NCBI GenBank assembly: GCA_019638385.1
Contig: JAHBTW010000001.1
Coordinates: 496,001-560,000 of the forward strand
Direction: 5' to 3'
Source: Saprospiraceae bacterium
Lineage (GTDB): Bacteria; Bacteroidota; Bacteroidia; Chitinophagales; Saprospiraceae
Length of the DNA stretch: 64,000 bases
Position numbers and translations under genes: made by a program. Positions 44,331 through 53,359 of the stretch are shown here, in pieces (positions within the stretch are counted from its first letter, which is position 1; each line of letters begins with the position of its first letter). The notes beneath the pieces are model-generated. The model saw only the letters and a list, made by a program, of their open reading frames with translations. It had not been told where the DNA came from and did no database searches.

Positions 44331-44517
44331 AATACCAATTTAAATTAAGTCACAAAACAGCGCTAAACTGCCGCAGGCAGCTTCCGCCGCAGGCGCTGAA
44401 CGACGAAGTAGCTTCACATTTTCCACGGCTTCGCCCTCGATAAGTCGCAAGGACTTTCGCAGGTTCGATCTCCATTTTTTATAAAAAACTGCCAATTCAG
44501 GCACAATTAATCCAATT
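44331..44517 (-). promoter_or_regulatory. Structured leader-like gap between upxY-like and wbpD-like genes
   Basis: Read on the minus strand it contains CAGCGC...CTGCCTGCGGCAG...GCGCTG, a small hairpin nested in an outer stem, followed by U-rich TTTAGCGCTGTTTTG, and further upstream the palindromic TTTTTTATAAAAAA. The location just 3' of an antiterminator gene and 5' of biosynthetic genes suits a control site or internal promoter. No ORF is seen. The regulatory role is inference. Confidence 0.4.
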
Positions 44518-45081
44518 CTATACCCTCCTCAACCACTCTTCCCGCACTTTCACCCGAAGCGCCAGCCCGATGGTCGTCAATTCCAGGAGTACTTCTTTTT
44601 TATTTTCCCTTGCCAACAATTTCCCCCGGACGCCAGTGAGTTGTCCGCCGATGATTTCCACCTCATCGCCTACGGCAAATGAAATAGCCTCCACCTGTGC
44701 TTCCAATTGATCGCCTACCACGCGGCGGATGATGTCAATCTCGGCTTCAGGAATGGCAATGAGATGCTTATTAAACTTTACGAAGTTGACCACGTCGGGG
44801 GTTTCCAAAACCGGCACATATTCTTTTTGGGTAATCCGGGTAAAGATATACCCGTTGATGAGCGGCAATTCTACATGCTTGACTTTACGAGTATAATAGC
44901 GCGTTACGCGCTGCAAGGGCAGGTAACATTGTATGCCTTTTTCGCCGAGGCGTCGGGCGGCCATTTTTTCCCGCTTGGCCATGGTATAAACGGCAAACCA
45001 ACGAGCCTCTTCCGCATCGAGTTGATTTACAGGCACATTGGTGTGCTCCGCCTTCTGCCGCTCTCTGGTATTACCTGCCAC
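44518..45081 (-). CDS. UpxY-family transcription antiterminator (NusG-like)
   Basis: 187 residues from a GTG start. WFAVYTMAKREKMAARRLGEKGIQCYLPLQR near residue 28 and PLINGYIFTRI near 75 form the NGN domain; FAVGDEVEIIGGQLTGVRGKLLARENKKEVLLEL near 140 is the KOW domain. UpxY proteins let RNA polymerase read through the long leaders of Bacteroidota capsule operons. Here the gene is third or fourth in the operon rather than first. Confidence 0.92.
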   Translation of the reverse strand: MAGNTRERQKAEHTNVPVNQLDAEEARWFAVYTMAKREKMAARRLGEKGIQCYLPLQRVTRYYTRKVKHVELPLINGYIFTRITQKEYVPVLETPDVVNFVKFNKHLIAIPEAEIDIIRRVVGDQLEAQVEAISFAVGDEVEIIGGQLTGVRGKLLARENKKEVLLELTTIGLALRVKVREEWLRRV

Positions 45082-45120
45082 TGTTTTTATTTAAGCGTTC
45101 ATAACTGCTTCATCCTTCCT

Positions 45121-46413
45121 CTACAACCGCCAGTACAAAATCCCGTTTCCTGCAGGTATTCCGTACACTCCCTTCAAATCTACAAGGATCGGATGATCTC
45201 GCATAATGGATTTGAAATAATCAACCGTAAAATCCCGGTAAGCACTGTGCCCCACGGCCACCAACACGGCATCATAATCGCCGGAAGGCTCATCCATCAA
45301 CGACAATCCGTACTCGTGCGCCACCTCGTTGGGCGATGCGTGAGGGTCGGTGATGTGGACGCAAACGGAGAATTTCATCAGTTCCCGCACCAAATCGGCT
45401 ACTTTAGAGTTGCGAATATCGGCCACATTTTCTTTAAAAGTAATACCCATGACCAACACTTTTGCCGCGCCCGGATTTTTACCCTTTTGAATGAGTAATT
45501 GCACTAAGCGTTGCGCTATGAACGCCGGCATGCTATCGTTGATGCGCCGGCCGCTGAGGATGACCTGCGGGTTGTAGCCCAGTTCCATACTTTTGTGAAC
45601 CAGATAGTAGGGGTCCACGCCGATGCAGTGCCCGCCGACGAGGCCGGGATAAAATTTGAGAAAATTCCATTTGGTGGCAGCGGCTTCCAGCACTTCCTGG
45701 GTGTCAATGCCCATGCGGTCGAAAATAATGGCCAGCTCGTTCATGAACGAGATGTTGAGGTCGCGCTGTGTGTTTTCAATCACTTTTGCAGCCTCCGCCA
45801 CTTTGATGGAACTTGCTTCATACACGCCTGCCGTGATGACGGCGCCATACACCCGCGCTATTTCCGTTAAGGATTCCAAATCGCCGCCGGACACGATCTT
45901 GAGTATTTTTTCGAGGGTATGTTCTTTGTCGCCGGGATTGATGCGCTCCGGGGAGTAGCCGATTTTGAAATCTGCTCCGAGCCGCAGGCCGGATACTTTT
46001 TCCAATATCGGAACGCAATCTTCCTCCGTACAACCGGGATAGACAGTGGACTCATACACCACATAATCGCCGGGTTTGAGGGCTTTTCCCACCAAATCGG
46101 AAGCGCTGAACACGGGGCGCAGATCGGGAACTTTGTGCTCGTCAACCGGCGTAGGTACCGCCACAATGTGGAAGTGTGCCTGTTGGAGATCGGCCGGATC
46201 GGCGCTGAAGTGAATGTCGGCGCCTGCGAAATCTTCGGGAGCAAGCTCGGAAGACGGGTCAATATTCCGGCGCATAAGCGCTATACGTTCGGCATTGATG
46301 TCGAAGCCGATTACGCGGAATTTTTTTGCAAAAGCAAGCGCCAGAGGTAAGCCTACATAGCCTAAGCCGATAACGGAAATGCTCTTTTGTTTTTTTTCAA
46401 GATTGTCAAACAC
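45121..46413 (-). CDS. UDP-N-acetyl-hexosamine 6-dehydrogenase (WbpA/TviB type)
   Basis: 430 residues from a GTG start (46413). ISVIGLGYVGLPLALAFAK is the NAD site, AVPTPVDEHKVPDL, ESTVYPGCTEE and GYSPERINPGD are family motifs, and GLVGGHCIGVDPYYL carries the catalytic Cys near residue 263. The GLVGGHCIGVDPYYL form is that of TviB/WbpO-like enzymes that oxidise UDP-GlcNAc or UDP-GalNAc to the uronate. It would supply UDP-GlcNAcA to the WbpB/E/D steps encoded around it. Confidence 0.9.
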   Translation of the reverse strand: MFDNLEKKQKSISVIGLGYVGLPLALAFAKKFRVIGFDINAERIALMRRNIDPSSELAPEDFAGADIHFSADPADLQQAHFHIVAVPTPVDEHKVPDLRPVFSASDLVGKALKPGDYVVYESTVYPGCTEEDCVPILEKVSGLRLGADFKIGYSPERINPGDKEHTLEKILKIVSGGDLESLTEIARVYGAVITAGVYEASSIKVAEAAKVIENTQRDLNISFMNELAIIFDRMGIDTQEVLEAAATKWNFLKFYPGLVGGHCIGVDPYYLVHKSMELGYNPQVILSGRRINDSMPAFIAQRLVQLLIQKGKNPGAAKVLVMGITFKENVADIRNSKVADLVRELMKFSVCVHITDPHASPNEVAHEYGLSLMDEPSGDYDAVLVAVGHSAYRDFTVDYFKSIMRDHPILVDLKGVYGIPAGNGILYWRL

Positions 46414-46438
46414 GGTTCAGGGATTAATGACAAGCTGC

Positions 46439-47593
46439 TTAGTGGGCAAAGAAACGCTTTACAGCCTGTGTAATATATCGTAGCATTTTCTCATCCAACT
46501 CAGTATGCATCGGTAAAGATAGCACTACGCTGCAAAGGTAATCAGTAGCAGGCATTTTTTCCAAGTTCACCCCTACACTATTTTCAAATGCTTGCTGCTT
46601 ATACAGGGGCACCGGGTAGTAGATCATGGAGGGGATGCCGTTTTCCTGCAGGAAATCTTGCAGCGCGTCCCTTCGGCCGTCTTTTATCAAAAGGGTGTAT
46701 TGATGAAAAACGTGGGTAGAGTTGGGTTGCCGGGCAGGGATAACGACTTGCGGTAAGTCGCCGAAGGCTGCATCGTAGTAAGCGGCTGCTTTTTGCCGGG
46801 CCTGTGCGTATTGATCCAAGCGTTTCAATTTTACATCCAAAACGGCTGCCTGAATGCCGTCCAAGCGGGAATTGACGCCCACGATGTCGTGGTAATAGCG
46901 CCTGCTTTGACCGTGGTTGGCAATCATGCGGATTTTGGCGGCCAGTTCGTCATCGTTGGTGCTGATGGCGCCGCCGTCGCCATAACAACCTAAGTTTTTG
47001 GAAGGATAAAAGGAGGTACAGCCGATGTGGCCGATGGTTCCGGTTTTTTGTACGCGCCCGTCGGGGAAGGTATAGTCGGCGCCGATGGCTTGTGCGTTGT
47101 CTTCCACCACCCACAACTTGTGCTTGTGCGCCACTTCCATGATGGGCGCCATATCGCAACTTTGCCCGAAGAGGTGTACGGGCACAACGGCCTTGGTGCG
47201 GGGCGTTACGGCTTGCTCTATGATGTCGGCGGTAAGATTGAAGGTGTGCCGGTCCACATCGGTCATCACCGGTTTGAGTTGCAGCAGCGCGATGACTTCC
47301 GCCGTGGCCACATAGGTGAAAGCAGGCACAATGACCTCATCGCCGGGCTGCAAGCCCAGCGCCATGAGCGCTATTTGCAGGGCATCGGTGCCGTTGGCGC
47401 AGGGAATGACGTGCTGCGCGCCGAGGTAAGTTTCTAAGTTCTTTTGAAACCCGTTTACCGCCGGCCCGCCGATAAAAGCCGTATTGTCAATGACTTGCCG
47501 AATGCCGGCATCCACTTCTTCTTTGATTTTTGCATACTGCCCTTTCAGATCAACCATCTGAATGGGCTTTTCCGGTTTTGTGTTCATGGTCAT
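46439..47593 (-). CDS. wbpE: DegT-family aminotransferase, WbpE-like
   Basis: 384 residues. IQMVDLKGQYAKIKEEVDAGIRQV is the WbpE/WlbC N-terminus, VVEDNAQAIGADY holds the PLP Asp and TSFYPSKNLGCYGDGGAI the Schiff-base Lys. It would put the 3-amino group onto the keto sugar made by the WbpB-like enzyme. Its start is only 2 bp after the AbgT stop, so the two are probably co-transcribed. Confidence 0.9.
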   Translation of the reverse strand: MTMNTKPEKPIQMVDLKGQYAKIKEEVDAGIRQVIDNTAFIGGPAVNGFQKNLETYLGAQHVIPCANGTDALQIALMALGLQPGDEVIVPAFTYVATAEVIALLQLKPVMTDVDRHTFNLTADIIEQAVTPRTKAVVPVHLFGQSCDMAPIMEVAHKHKLWVVEDNAQAIGADYTFPDGRVQKTGTIGHIGCTSFYPSKNLGCYGDGGAISTNDDELAAKIRMIANHGQSRRYYHDIVGVNSRLDGIQAAVLDVKLKRLDQYAQARQKAAAYYDAAFGDLPQVVIPARQPNSTHVFHQYTLLIKDGRRDALQDFLQENGIPSMIYYPVPLYKQQAFENSVGVNLEKMPATDYLCSVVLSLPMHTELDEKMLRYITQAVKRFFAH

Positions 47594-47595
47594 TT

Positions 47596-49125
47596 TTACT
47601 TATTCACATTCATATACATCTCCGCGTCCAAACCGAGCGGCAGATCAAAGATGATCCAAATGATTAAGAGAATCACCCAGCCCACAAAAAACACCACCGT
47701 GTAGGGCAGCATGGTGGATACGACGGTGCCGATGCCGGCTTTGGGATCGTAGCGTTGGATGAACGCCACAATGAGCGCAAAATACGACATCATGGGCGAG
47801 ATGATGTTGGTTACACTGTCGCCCACGCGGTAGGCGGCCTGGGTAAATTCGGGCGTATAGCCCAACAACATAAACATGGGTATAAACACCGGCGCCATAA
47901 TGGCCCACTTGGCCGATGCGCTGCCCATAGCGAGGTTGATGACGGCCGATACGGCGACGAAGGAAATCATGAGCGGTATCGGCCCCAGACCGGAGGCTTT
48001 CAGGGTCTCAGCGCCCTTCACTGCAAAAATGAGGCCGATGTTGGTCTGGTTGAAATACGCGACAAACTGCGCTGCAAAAAACACGAGCACGATGTACGAG
48101 CCCAGTGTTTCCATACTTTTAGACATGCCTTTCATCACGTCCGCATCACTCTTGATGGTTTTGGCGCCCCAGCCGTAGGCAATGCCCAACACCGCAGCGC
48201 CGAGAAACAGCAAGGCCACAATGCCCGACATGAAAGGCGAGCGCAGCACCCCGAATGTCTCCGGGTCGCGCAGATAACCCTGTGCCGGCAACAACCCGCC
48301 CAAAATAAATGCGGTGAACAGCACTCCCGCTACAAGCGCAAAGAGCAAGCCCCGTTTTTCGGATGCCGACAAGGATTTTACTTCCTCCGGCTTTTCATCG
48401 CCCTCGTATTTTCCGAGACGCGGCTCCACCAATCGCTCCGTCACCCAGGCGCCGAGCAGCGTGACCAAAAAGGTGGAAACGGCCATGAAATAGTAGTTGC
48501 AGGCAGGATTGACCTCGTAAGTGGGGTCAATGATTTGCGCGGCTTCTTGCGACAACCCGGCGAGCAAAGGGTCAATGGTGCCCAACAGCAGGTTGGCACT
48601 GTACCCGCCCGACACCCCCGCAAATGCCGCCGCCAAGCCGGCCAGCGGGTGCCGGCCCGCCGCCAAAAAGATGATGGCTGCCAACGGCACCAACAATACA
48701 TAACCGACCTCGCTGGCCGTATTGGATATGACCCCTGCAAAAACGATGACCCCGGTTAGTAACCTCGGCGGCGACTTCAATACGATGAGCCGCAGCGCCG
48801 CTCCGATCAGGCCGGAGCCTTCGGCAATGCCGATGCCCAGCAGGGAGACCAGCACCGTACCCAATGGCGCAAACCCGGTGAAGTTGGTGATCATTTTGGT
48901 CAATATCAGATGCAAGCCTTTGACGGAGAGCAAATTGACCACTGTAATGGTCTCTTTCGTGCCGGGATGTGTGACCGAGAGGTCGAACAAGCTCAGGAAC
49001 CCGCTGAGCAAAATGATAAAGAAGGCAAAACCTGCAAACAGGGTGGCAGGGTGGGGGAGCATGTTGCCAACCCGCTCTACAACACTCAGAAAACGATTGA
49101 TCCAACCTTTGCCGTTCGCACTCAT
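47596..49125 (-). CDS. AbgT-family transporter
   Basis: About 509 residues from the ATG at 49125 ([32 protein letters not shown]), the family's usual N-terminus and length. Around 11 membrane spans; [49 protein letters not shown] and [21 protein letters not shown] are characteristic. AbgT proteins import p-aminobenzoyl-glutamate or export antimetabolites. It is the first gene of the long minus-strand operon and may bring its promoter to the capsule genes. Confidence 0.92.
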   Translation of the reverse strand: MSANGKGWINRFLSVVERVGNMLPHPATLFAGFAFFIILLSGFLSLFDLSVTHPGTKETITVVNLLSVKGLHLILTKMITNFTGFAPLGTVLVSLLGIGIAEGSGLIGAALRLIVLKSPPRLLTGVIVFAGVISNTASEVGYVLLVPLAAIIFLAAGRHPLAGLAAAFAGVSGGYSANLLLGTIDPLLAGLSQEAAQIIDPTYEVNPACNYYFMAVSTFLVTLLGAWVTERLVEPRLGKYEGDEKPEEVKSLSASEKRGLLFALVAGVLFTAFILGGLLPAQGYLRDPETFGVLRSPFMSGIVALLFLGAAVLGIAYGWGAKTIKSDADVMKGMSKSMETLGSYIVLVFFAAQFVAYFNQTNIGLIFAVKGAETLKASGLGPIPLMISFVAVSAVINLAMGSASAKWAIMAPVFIPMFMLLGYTPEFTQAAYRVGDSVTNIISPMMSYFALIVAFIQRYDPKAGIGTVVSTMLPYTVVFFVGWVILLIIWIIFDLPLGLDAEMYMNVNK

Positions 49126-49244
49126 CGGTATGCTGTTTTTGTGGACAAGAATTGATAGCGGGTGCGAATATAGCGCGCCGATTTCGGATTTGACACGGTT
49201 TTGTAAAATCGTAAACAACAACAGCAACGGCGCACTGATTTCTC

Positions 49245-49252
49245 TATCTTTG
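49245..49252 (+). promoter_or_regulatory. Candidate Bacteroidota -7 element for terC
   Basis: TATCTTTG fits the TAnnTTTG consensus, 31 bp before the terC ATG and followed by CCGCC. A clear -33 TTTG at the right distance is not seen. The 158-bp divergent gap also carries TATATTCG on the minus strand (49165-49172), a weak -7 candidate for the AbgT-led operon. Confidence 0.5.
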
Positions 49253-49283
49253 CCGCCCGTTTCTAACAAGCGGATTGCATTGT

Positions 49284-50258
49284 ATGGCTATATGGATCGG
49301 TTTCATTGCGCTGATATTTGCCTTTCTGGCACTTGACCTCGGCGTATTTCATAAAAAAGCGCAGGCAGAGTCCACCTCCAAAGCATTGCTCTGGACGGGT
49401 TTCTGGATATCCATGGCCCTCCTGTTCAGTGTGTTTGTATATTTTGCCTATACCAACGGCTGGGTGGCCAACCCTGAAGGACTCAGCGGACAGGAAGCGG
49501 TCATTCTATACATCACGGGGTTTCTGGTAGAGAAGTCGCTGAGCTTAGACAACATCTTCGTCATTGCGTTAATATTCACCTACTTTATGGTACCGAAACA
49601 GTATCAGCACCGGGTGCTGTTTTGGGGCATCGTGGGGGCGCTGTTCTTCCGGGGCATCATGATCGGGGTGGGCGCCGTACTGATTCAGCGCTTCGAATGG
49701 ATGATCTATGTATTCGGCGCGCTGCTCATGTACTCTGCCTACAAAATGTGGCGCTCCGGTGGAGACGAAGACATCAATCCCAACAAAAACCCTCTTTTGC
49801 GCTTGTTGGGGAGGTACTACCCGGTACTCAAACAGTTCAAAGGCGAGCGCTTTTTCGTGCGGCTCCCCACCAAAGGTCGCAAAGTATGGGCGGTAACGCC
49901 GCTCTTTGTAGCGCTCATCGTGGTGGAAACCACCGACATTGTGTTTGCAGTGGACAGCATTCCGGCCATCTTCGCCATTACCAAAGATCCTTTCATCGTT
50001 TTTACGTCCAATATCTTTGCCATTCTCGGCCTTCGTTCTTTGTACTTCGTGCTCGCTTCCTTGTTGGAGAAATTCCGTTACCTGAAGTACAGCCTCATTT
50101 TTATCCTCTTTTTTGTGGGCGTAAAAATTCTGTTGAGCGATGTATATCACCTTCCGCCGCTCATCTCGCTGGGCGTTATTTTTGCAGCATTGACGGCAGG
50201 GGTTGCTGTATCCCTGATAAATGCAAAACGAGCAGAAAGCCGGGAAGAAGAGGGGTAA
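49284..50258 (+). CDS. TerC/Alx family integral membrane protein
   Basis: About 324 residues from the ATG at 49284, with about 9 membrane spans. [16 protein letters not shown] near residue 75 and [31 protein letters not shown] near 215 are the paired acidic motifs of the family. Related proteins export Mn2+ or take part in tellurite resistance. Convergent with the BrkB gene; only 9 bp separate their stops. Confidence 0.92.
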   Translation: MAIWIGFIALIFAFLALDLGVFHKKAQAESTSKALLWTGFWISMALLFSVFVYFAYTNGWVANPEGLSGQEAVILYITGFLVEKSLSLDNIFVIALIFTYFMVPKQYQHRVLFWGIVGALFFRGIMIGVGAVLIQRFEWMIYVFGALLMYSAYKMWRSGGDEDINPNKNPLLRLLGRYYPVLKQFKGERFFVRLPTKGRKVWAVTPLFVALIVVETTDIVFAVDSIPAIFAITKDPFIVFTSNIFAILGLRSLYFVLASLLEKFRYLKYSLIFILFFVGVKILLSDVYHLPPLISLGVIFAALTAGVAVSLINAKRAESREEEG

Positions 50259-50267
50259 AACAGTTTA

Positions 50268-51263
50268 CTAAAGTTCATCCTCCCGCGACTGCTTGATGTC
50301 CCGGTTGATGGCAATAGCGGCATTCAGCTCGAAGCCGATGAGCAGCCCCAGCGCATTGAGTTGCAACCACAACATGGTGACGATGATGGTGCCGAAGCTG
50401 CCGTACAGCTTGTTATAGTTCCCGAAATTATCCACATAAAAGGAAAAGCCCAGCGAGGTGAGCAGGCACAGGATAGTGGCTAAGGTGGCGCCCGGGGAAA
50501 ATATCTTGAACTTGCGCCGCACGGCCACCCCGTAACGATATATAATGGATATGCCAAAGTAGAACACCGCGATGATGGTGAGCCAGCGCAAAAAGGATAC
50601 ACTCCACTCCGTCATTTTTGTCCAACCGGTTAATTCACCGGTCGTTTGGAGCAGCAAATTGCCCAAAATGATGAGCAGCACGGAAGCGAACAACAGAAAG
50701 GCCAACAGCACCGTGAGCAGGGAAGCGACGCCGCGTTTGTAAAGGGCATTCCGCTTGATGAAGGTCTTTTCGTAAGATTTTTCAAAACCCTGCATGAGCG
50801 CCAACATGCCGTTGGAGGCAAAAAATAAAGCCAATATGAAGCCGAAGGACAGCAGGCCCACACGGGGATTCGTGGTGAGATCCTCTATGAAGCCGGAAAT
50901 TTGCAGCCCCACGTCGCCGGGCACAATTTGCTGGATTTCTCGCTGTAAAATTTCCTCAAAATCGCCGCCTTCTTCGGGCAGGTGCTGCAACAAATACCGC
51001 CGCAAGTAGGGCAAGGTGGTGAACAGGGAAATAAGGGATGGAAACAACGCTATGAAAAAACTGTACGCGATGGCATTGGCGCGGAGAAAGAGATCGAACC
51101 GCCCGATTTCATTGAACAGGAATACAAATACGTCGTAAATAGGCACTTTGAAAAAACCGGGAAGCGACCGGCGTTTCGACCAGTAAAGGAACAATCGGAC
51201 CGGGCGCCACCTGCGGATGCGGCGTTCCAACTCCTCAAGGTCGGGCAGGCGAGGTCGTTTCAA
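50268..51263 (-). CDS. YihY/BrkB family inner-membrane protein
   Basis: 331 residues from a TTG at 51263; no ATG is available in that frame and the N-terminus overlaps the thioesterase by 29 bp. Six membrane spans; RANAIAYSFFIALFPSLISLFTTLPYL near 80, KNALYKRGVASLLTVLLAF and FGTIIVTMLWLQLNALGLLIGFELNAAI near 300 are family motifs. Function is unsettled (formerly annotated RNase BN). Confidence 0.9.
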   Translation of the reverse strand: MKRPRLPDLEELERRIRRWRPVRLFLYWSKRRSLPGFFKVPIYDVFVFLFNEIGRFDLFLRANAIAYSFFIALFPSLISLFTTLPYLRRYLLQHLPEEGGDFEEILQREIQQIVPGDVGLQISGFIEDLTTNPRVGLLSFGFILALFFASNGMLALMQGFEKSYEKTFIKRNALYKRGVASLLTVLLAFLLFASVLLIILGNLLLQTTGELTGWTKMTEWSVSFLRWLTIIAVFYFGISIIYRYGVAVRRKFKIFSPGATLATILCLLTSLGFSFYVDNFGNYNKLYGSFGTIIVTMLWLQLNALGLLIGFELNAAIAINRDIKQSREDEL

Positions 51264-51666
51264 AGTGCGTTTTCAGTTTTTCGAGCAGGAACTCCGGCGC
51301 GGAAATCGTTTTCCCACTATTCGCCTCCACAAAACAAAGGCGCACCGTGCCGCCGTTGACCAGCTTTCGGTTTTCGTTAAAAATTTCAACTTCGAAGGTA
51401 ATGAACTTATCCGGCAGCTTGCGCAGCGTCGTGCGAATGGCGAGCAATTCGTCATAATGGGCCGGTCGCACAAACCGCATTTGCAGCGACACTACCGGCA
51501 TCAACACGCCGCGCTCCTGCTCCATTTCCTTATAGGTAAGCCCCTGAGCGCGCAGCATTTCCACGCGGCCTATTTCGTAATATTGCGCGTAGTTACCGTA
51601 GTAGAGATACCCCATTTGATCGGTTTCCCCGTAACGCACCCGTTTGTGAAATTCATGTACGATCAT
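51235..51666 (-). CDS. Acyl-CoA thioesterase, 4HBT/YbgC-like hotdog fold
   Basis: 143 residues. RVRYGETDQMGYLYYGNYAQYYEIGRVEMLR carries the catalytic Asp of the 4-hydroxybenzoyl-CoA thioesterase group (D near residue 16) and the tyrosine-rich helix. It hydrolyses acyl-CoA esters. It is followed closely by brkB and preceded at 6 bp by the SDR gene, suggesting one transcript. Confidence 0.9.
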   Translation of the reverse strand: MIVHEFHKRVRYGETDQMGYLYYGNYAQYYEIGRVEMLRAQGLTYKEMEQERGVLMPVVSLQMRFVRPAHYDELLAIRTTLRKLPDKFITFEVEIFNENRKLVNGGTVRLCFVEANSGKTISAPEFLLEKLKTHFETTSPARP

Positions 51667-51672
51667 AGCGCC

Positions 51673-52443
51673 TCAAAGTTCGAAAAAATCTCCCCAAAGC
51701 CGGCTTCCGCCATCAACATAAAGCGTCTCTCCGGTGATATAAGATGCGGCCGGTCCGGCGAGGAAGAGAATGGGCCAGGCAGCTTCCGCCACAGAGCCGA
51801 GGCGCTTCATGGGAATCTTGTCAGACAGCCCCTGCAACAGTTGGGGTGGGTAGTTGTCCAATCCGCTGCTTTGAATGATGCCCGGCGCCACGGCGTTTAC
51901 CCGGATGCCGTAGCGGCTCCATTCTACCGCCAGCGATTTGGTGAGACTGTCCACGCCTGCACGGGCGGCGCCGGTATGCGCCATGCCGGGCACGCCCCGG
52001 TATATATTGACGATGATGTTGATGATGACGCCGGAATTTTGAGGAATGAAGAAGTTTTTGGCCATGCTCTGAGTCATGTTCCAGGTGCCGTTGAGGTTGT
52101 TGTTGATGACGGCATTCCAGCCCTTTTCGTTGATGTCCTCAGCGGTGGAGGGGAATTGCCCGCCGGCATTGTTGATAAGAATGTCTAAACGCCCTTCTTT
52201 TTCGCGTATGTCATCGGCGAGGTGTTGGATGTCTTCTGTACGGCGTATGTCGCAGGCAGCATACTCGCAGGGACCGATAGCGCGGAGCTGTTCGGCTGCT
52301 TTTTGCACCCGCTCCTCTTTCCGGGAGGCGATATACACTTTGGCGCCGAGGAGCAAAAACTGCTCCGCCACCGCATATCCGATGCCGCTGCCACCTCCGG
52401 TGACGAGTACAATTTGGTTTTGAAAAAGGTCAGGTTGAAACAT
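51673..52443 (-). CDS. SDR-family oxidoreductase (2,4-dienoyl-CoA reductase-like)
   Basis: 256 residues. VTGGGSGIGYAVAEQFLLLGAKVYIASRKEER is the NADP(H) motif with a basic pair, LINNAGGQFPSTAEDINEKGWNAVINNNLNGTWNMTQ the NAG strand, and GLDNYPPQLLQGLSDKIPMKRLG the C-terminal lid. The NAGGQFPS segment and missing Tyr at the usual YxxxK place fit the peroxisomal-type dienoyl/enoyl-CoA reductases. With the thioesterase it suggests acyl-CoA metabolism. Confidence 0.85.
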   Translation of the reverse strand: MFQPDLFQNQIVLVTGGGSGIGYAVAEQFLLLGAKVYIASRKEERVQKAAEQLRAIGPCEYAACDIRRTEDIQHLADDIREKEGRLDILINNAGGQFPSTAEDINEKGWNAVINNNLNGTWNMTQSMAKNFFIPQNSGVIINIIVNIYRGVPGMAHTGAARAGVDSLTKSLAVEWSRYGIRVNAVAPGIIQSSGLDNYPPQLLQGLSDKIPMKRLGSVAEAAWPILFLAGPAASYITGETLYVDGGSRLWGDFFEL

Positions 52444-52452
52444 ATATTTTGT

Positions 52453-53295
52453 TTATTTATTTTGCTCGTCTTCCATTATTACACCCGCATTCTCTAAAAT
52501 GTATTTATAGGTAAAAATAGGTACGTTAAATCTGACCGCTAATGCAATCGCATCTGCTGTTCTGCAATCAATTTCTATGTGATTGCTTTTATTAATCAGT
52601 ACGATTTTTGAATAAAAAATTCCATTTTCCAGAGCGTCAATCACTACCTCTTTCATGGTGTAGTTAAGGAGTTCTATTGTGTTTTTTGTTAAATCATGTG
52701 TAAGCGGACGGCTCGGGGTCATTTTTTCCATAGAAACTGCAATCGCTTGGGCTTCAAAACTTCCGACTACTATTGGCAATCTGTGAGGTCCTCCTACCTC
52801 TTGAAGAACTATAATGTAGTGGTTGTCTTGCGTTGTACTATGTGACAAGGCAATAATCAGACATTCCCTTTTTTCATCTATTATATAATCTCTGACTAAT
52901 GTGGTATTGCTTGCTTCGATATTTTTTTCAATTGACCGCTCAAATTCAGACAATCGAGACTCTGCCTCTATTCTCTTTTTTCGTTCGATGTCCAGATTAA
53001 TTTTTAATTTATTAATTATTTGATCCCCCGGCGGTTCAGCGCTATGGTCTTCAATTATATTTATCAATTTTAGAATAGAAGAACTCGTCTGTGCTTCCAG
53101 TCTGATTCGTTCTTCAAATGCAAGAATTCCCGCTCTATCGCTACTATTGATAAGCTTTAGTCTTGTAATTTGACTAACTACCTCATCAAGGTGAGATTTT
53201 GAATGGCTTCTGCACAAAACATATAGATTATCCAAAGCAAGCGTAACATCACCCTTGCGAAGATATTCATGTATTTTATCAATCAACTCGTTCAT
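52453..53295 (-). CDS. Effector-associated-like domain fused to bifunctional nuclease (BFN/DUF151) domain
   Basis: 280 residues. Residues 1-85 (HEYLRKGDVTLALDNLYVLC, QITRLKLINSSDRAGILAFEE, ending SSILKLINIIED) follow the pattern of the small helical effector-associated domains (EAD11-like: KGD...AL..L, R..r..G.ls.ee...e.n.i...LL.li). A charged coiled coil covers ~95-130. Residues ~135-275 are a complete BFN domain: LPIVVGSFEAQAIAVSMEKM, RPLTHDL, NHIEIDCRTADAIALAVRFNVPIF. BFN proteins are proposed nucleases; usual bacterial ones lack such an N-terminus. No STAND partner lies nearby. Confidence 0.78.
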   Translation of the reverse strand: MNELIDKIHEYLRKGDVTLALDNLYVLCRSHSKSHLDEVVSQITRLKLINSSDRAGILAFEERIRLEAQTSSSILKLINIIEDHSAEPPGDQIINKLKINLDIERKKRIEAESRLSEFERSIEKNIEASNTTLVRDYIIDEKRECLIIALSHSTTQDNHYIIVLQEVGGPHRLPIVVGSFEAQAIAVSMEKMTPSRPLTHDLTKNTIELLNYTMKEVVIDALENGIFYSKIVLINKSNHIEIDCRTADAIALAVRFNVPIFTYKYILENAGVIMEDEQNK

Positions 53296-53359
53296 TCATG
53301 CGTAGATTTTTTGGAATAGGTCGAAACCCAAAACTCAAAGCTCGCGGTTGTACCGCTTC

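Noticed and set aside
47755..48759. Plus-strand open frame of ~330 codons opposite the AbgT gene
   Set aside because: His/Arg/Gln-rich antisense product with no domain; AbgT motifs are unambiguous on the other strand.
50240..50280. Bidirectional terminator between terC and brkB
   Set aside because: Only 9 bp separate the stops and no stem with a U-tract could be drawn.
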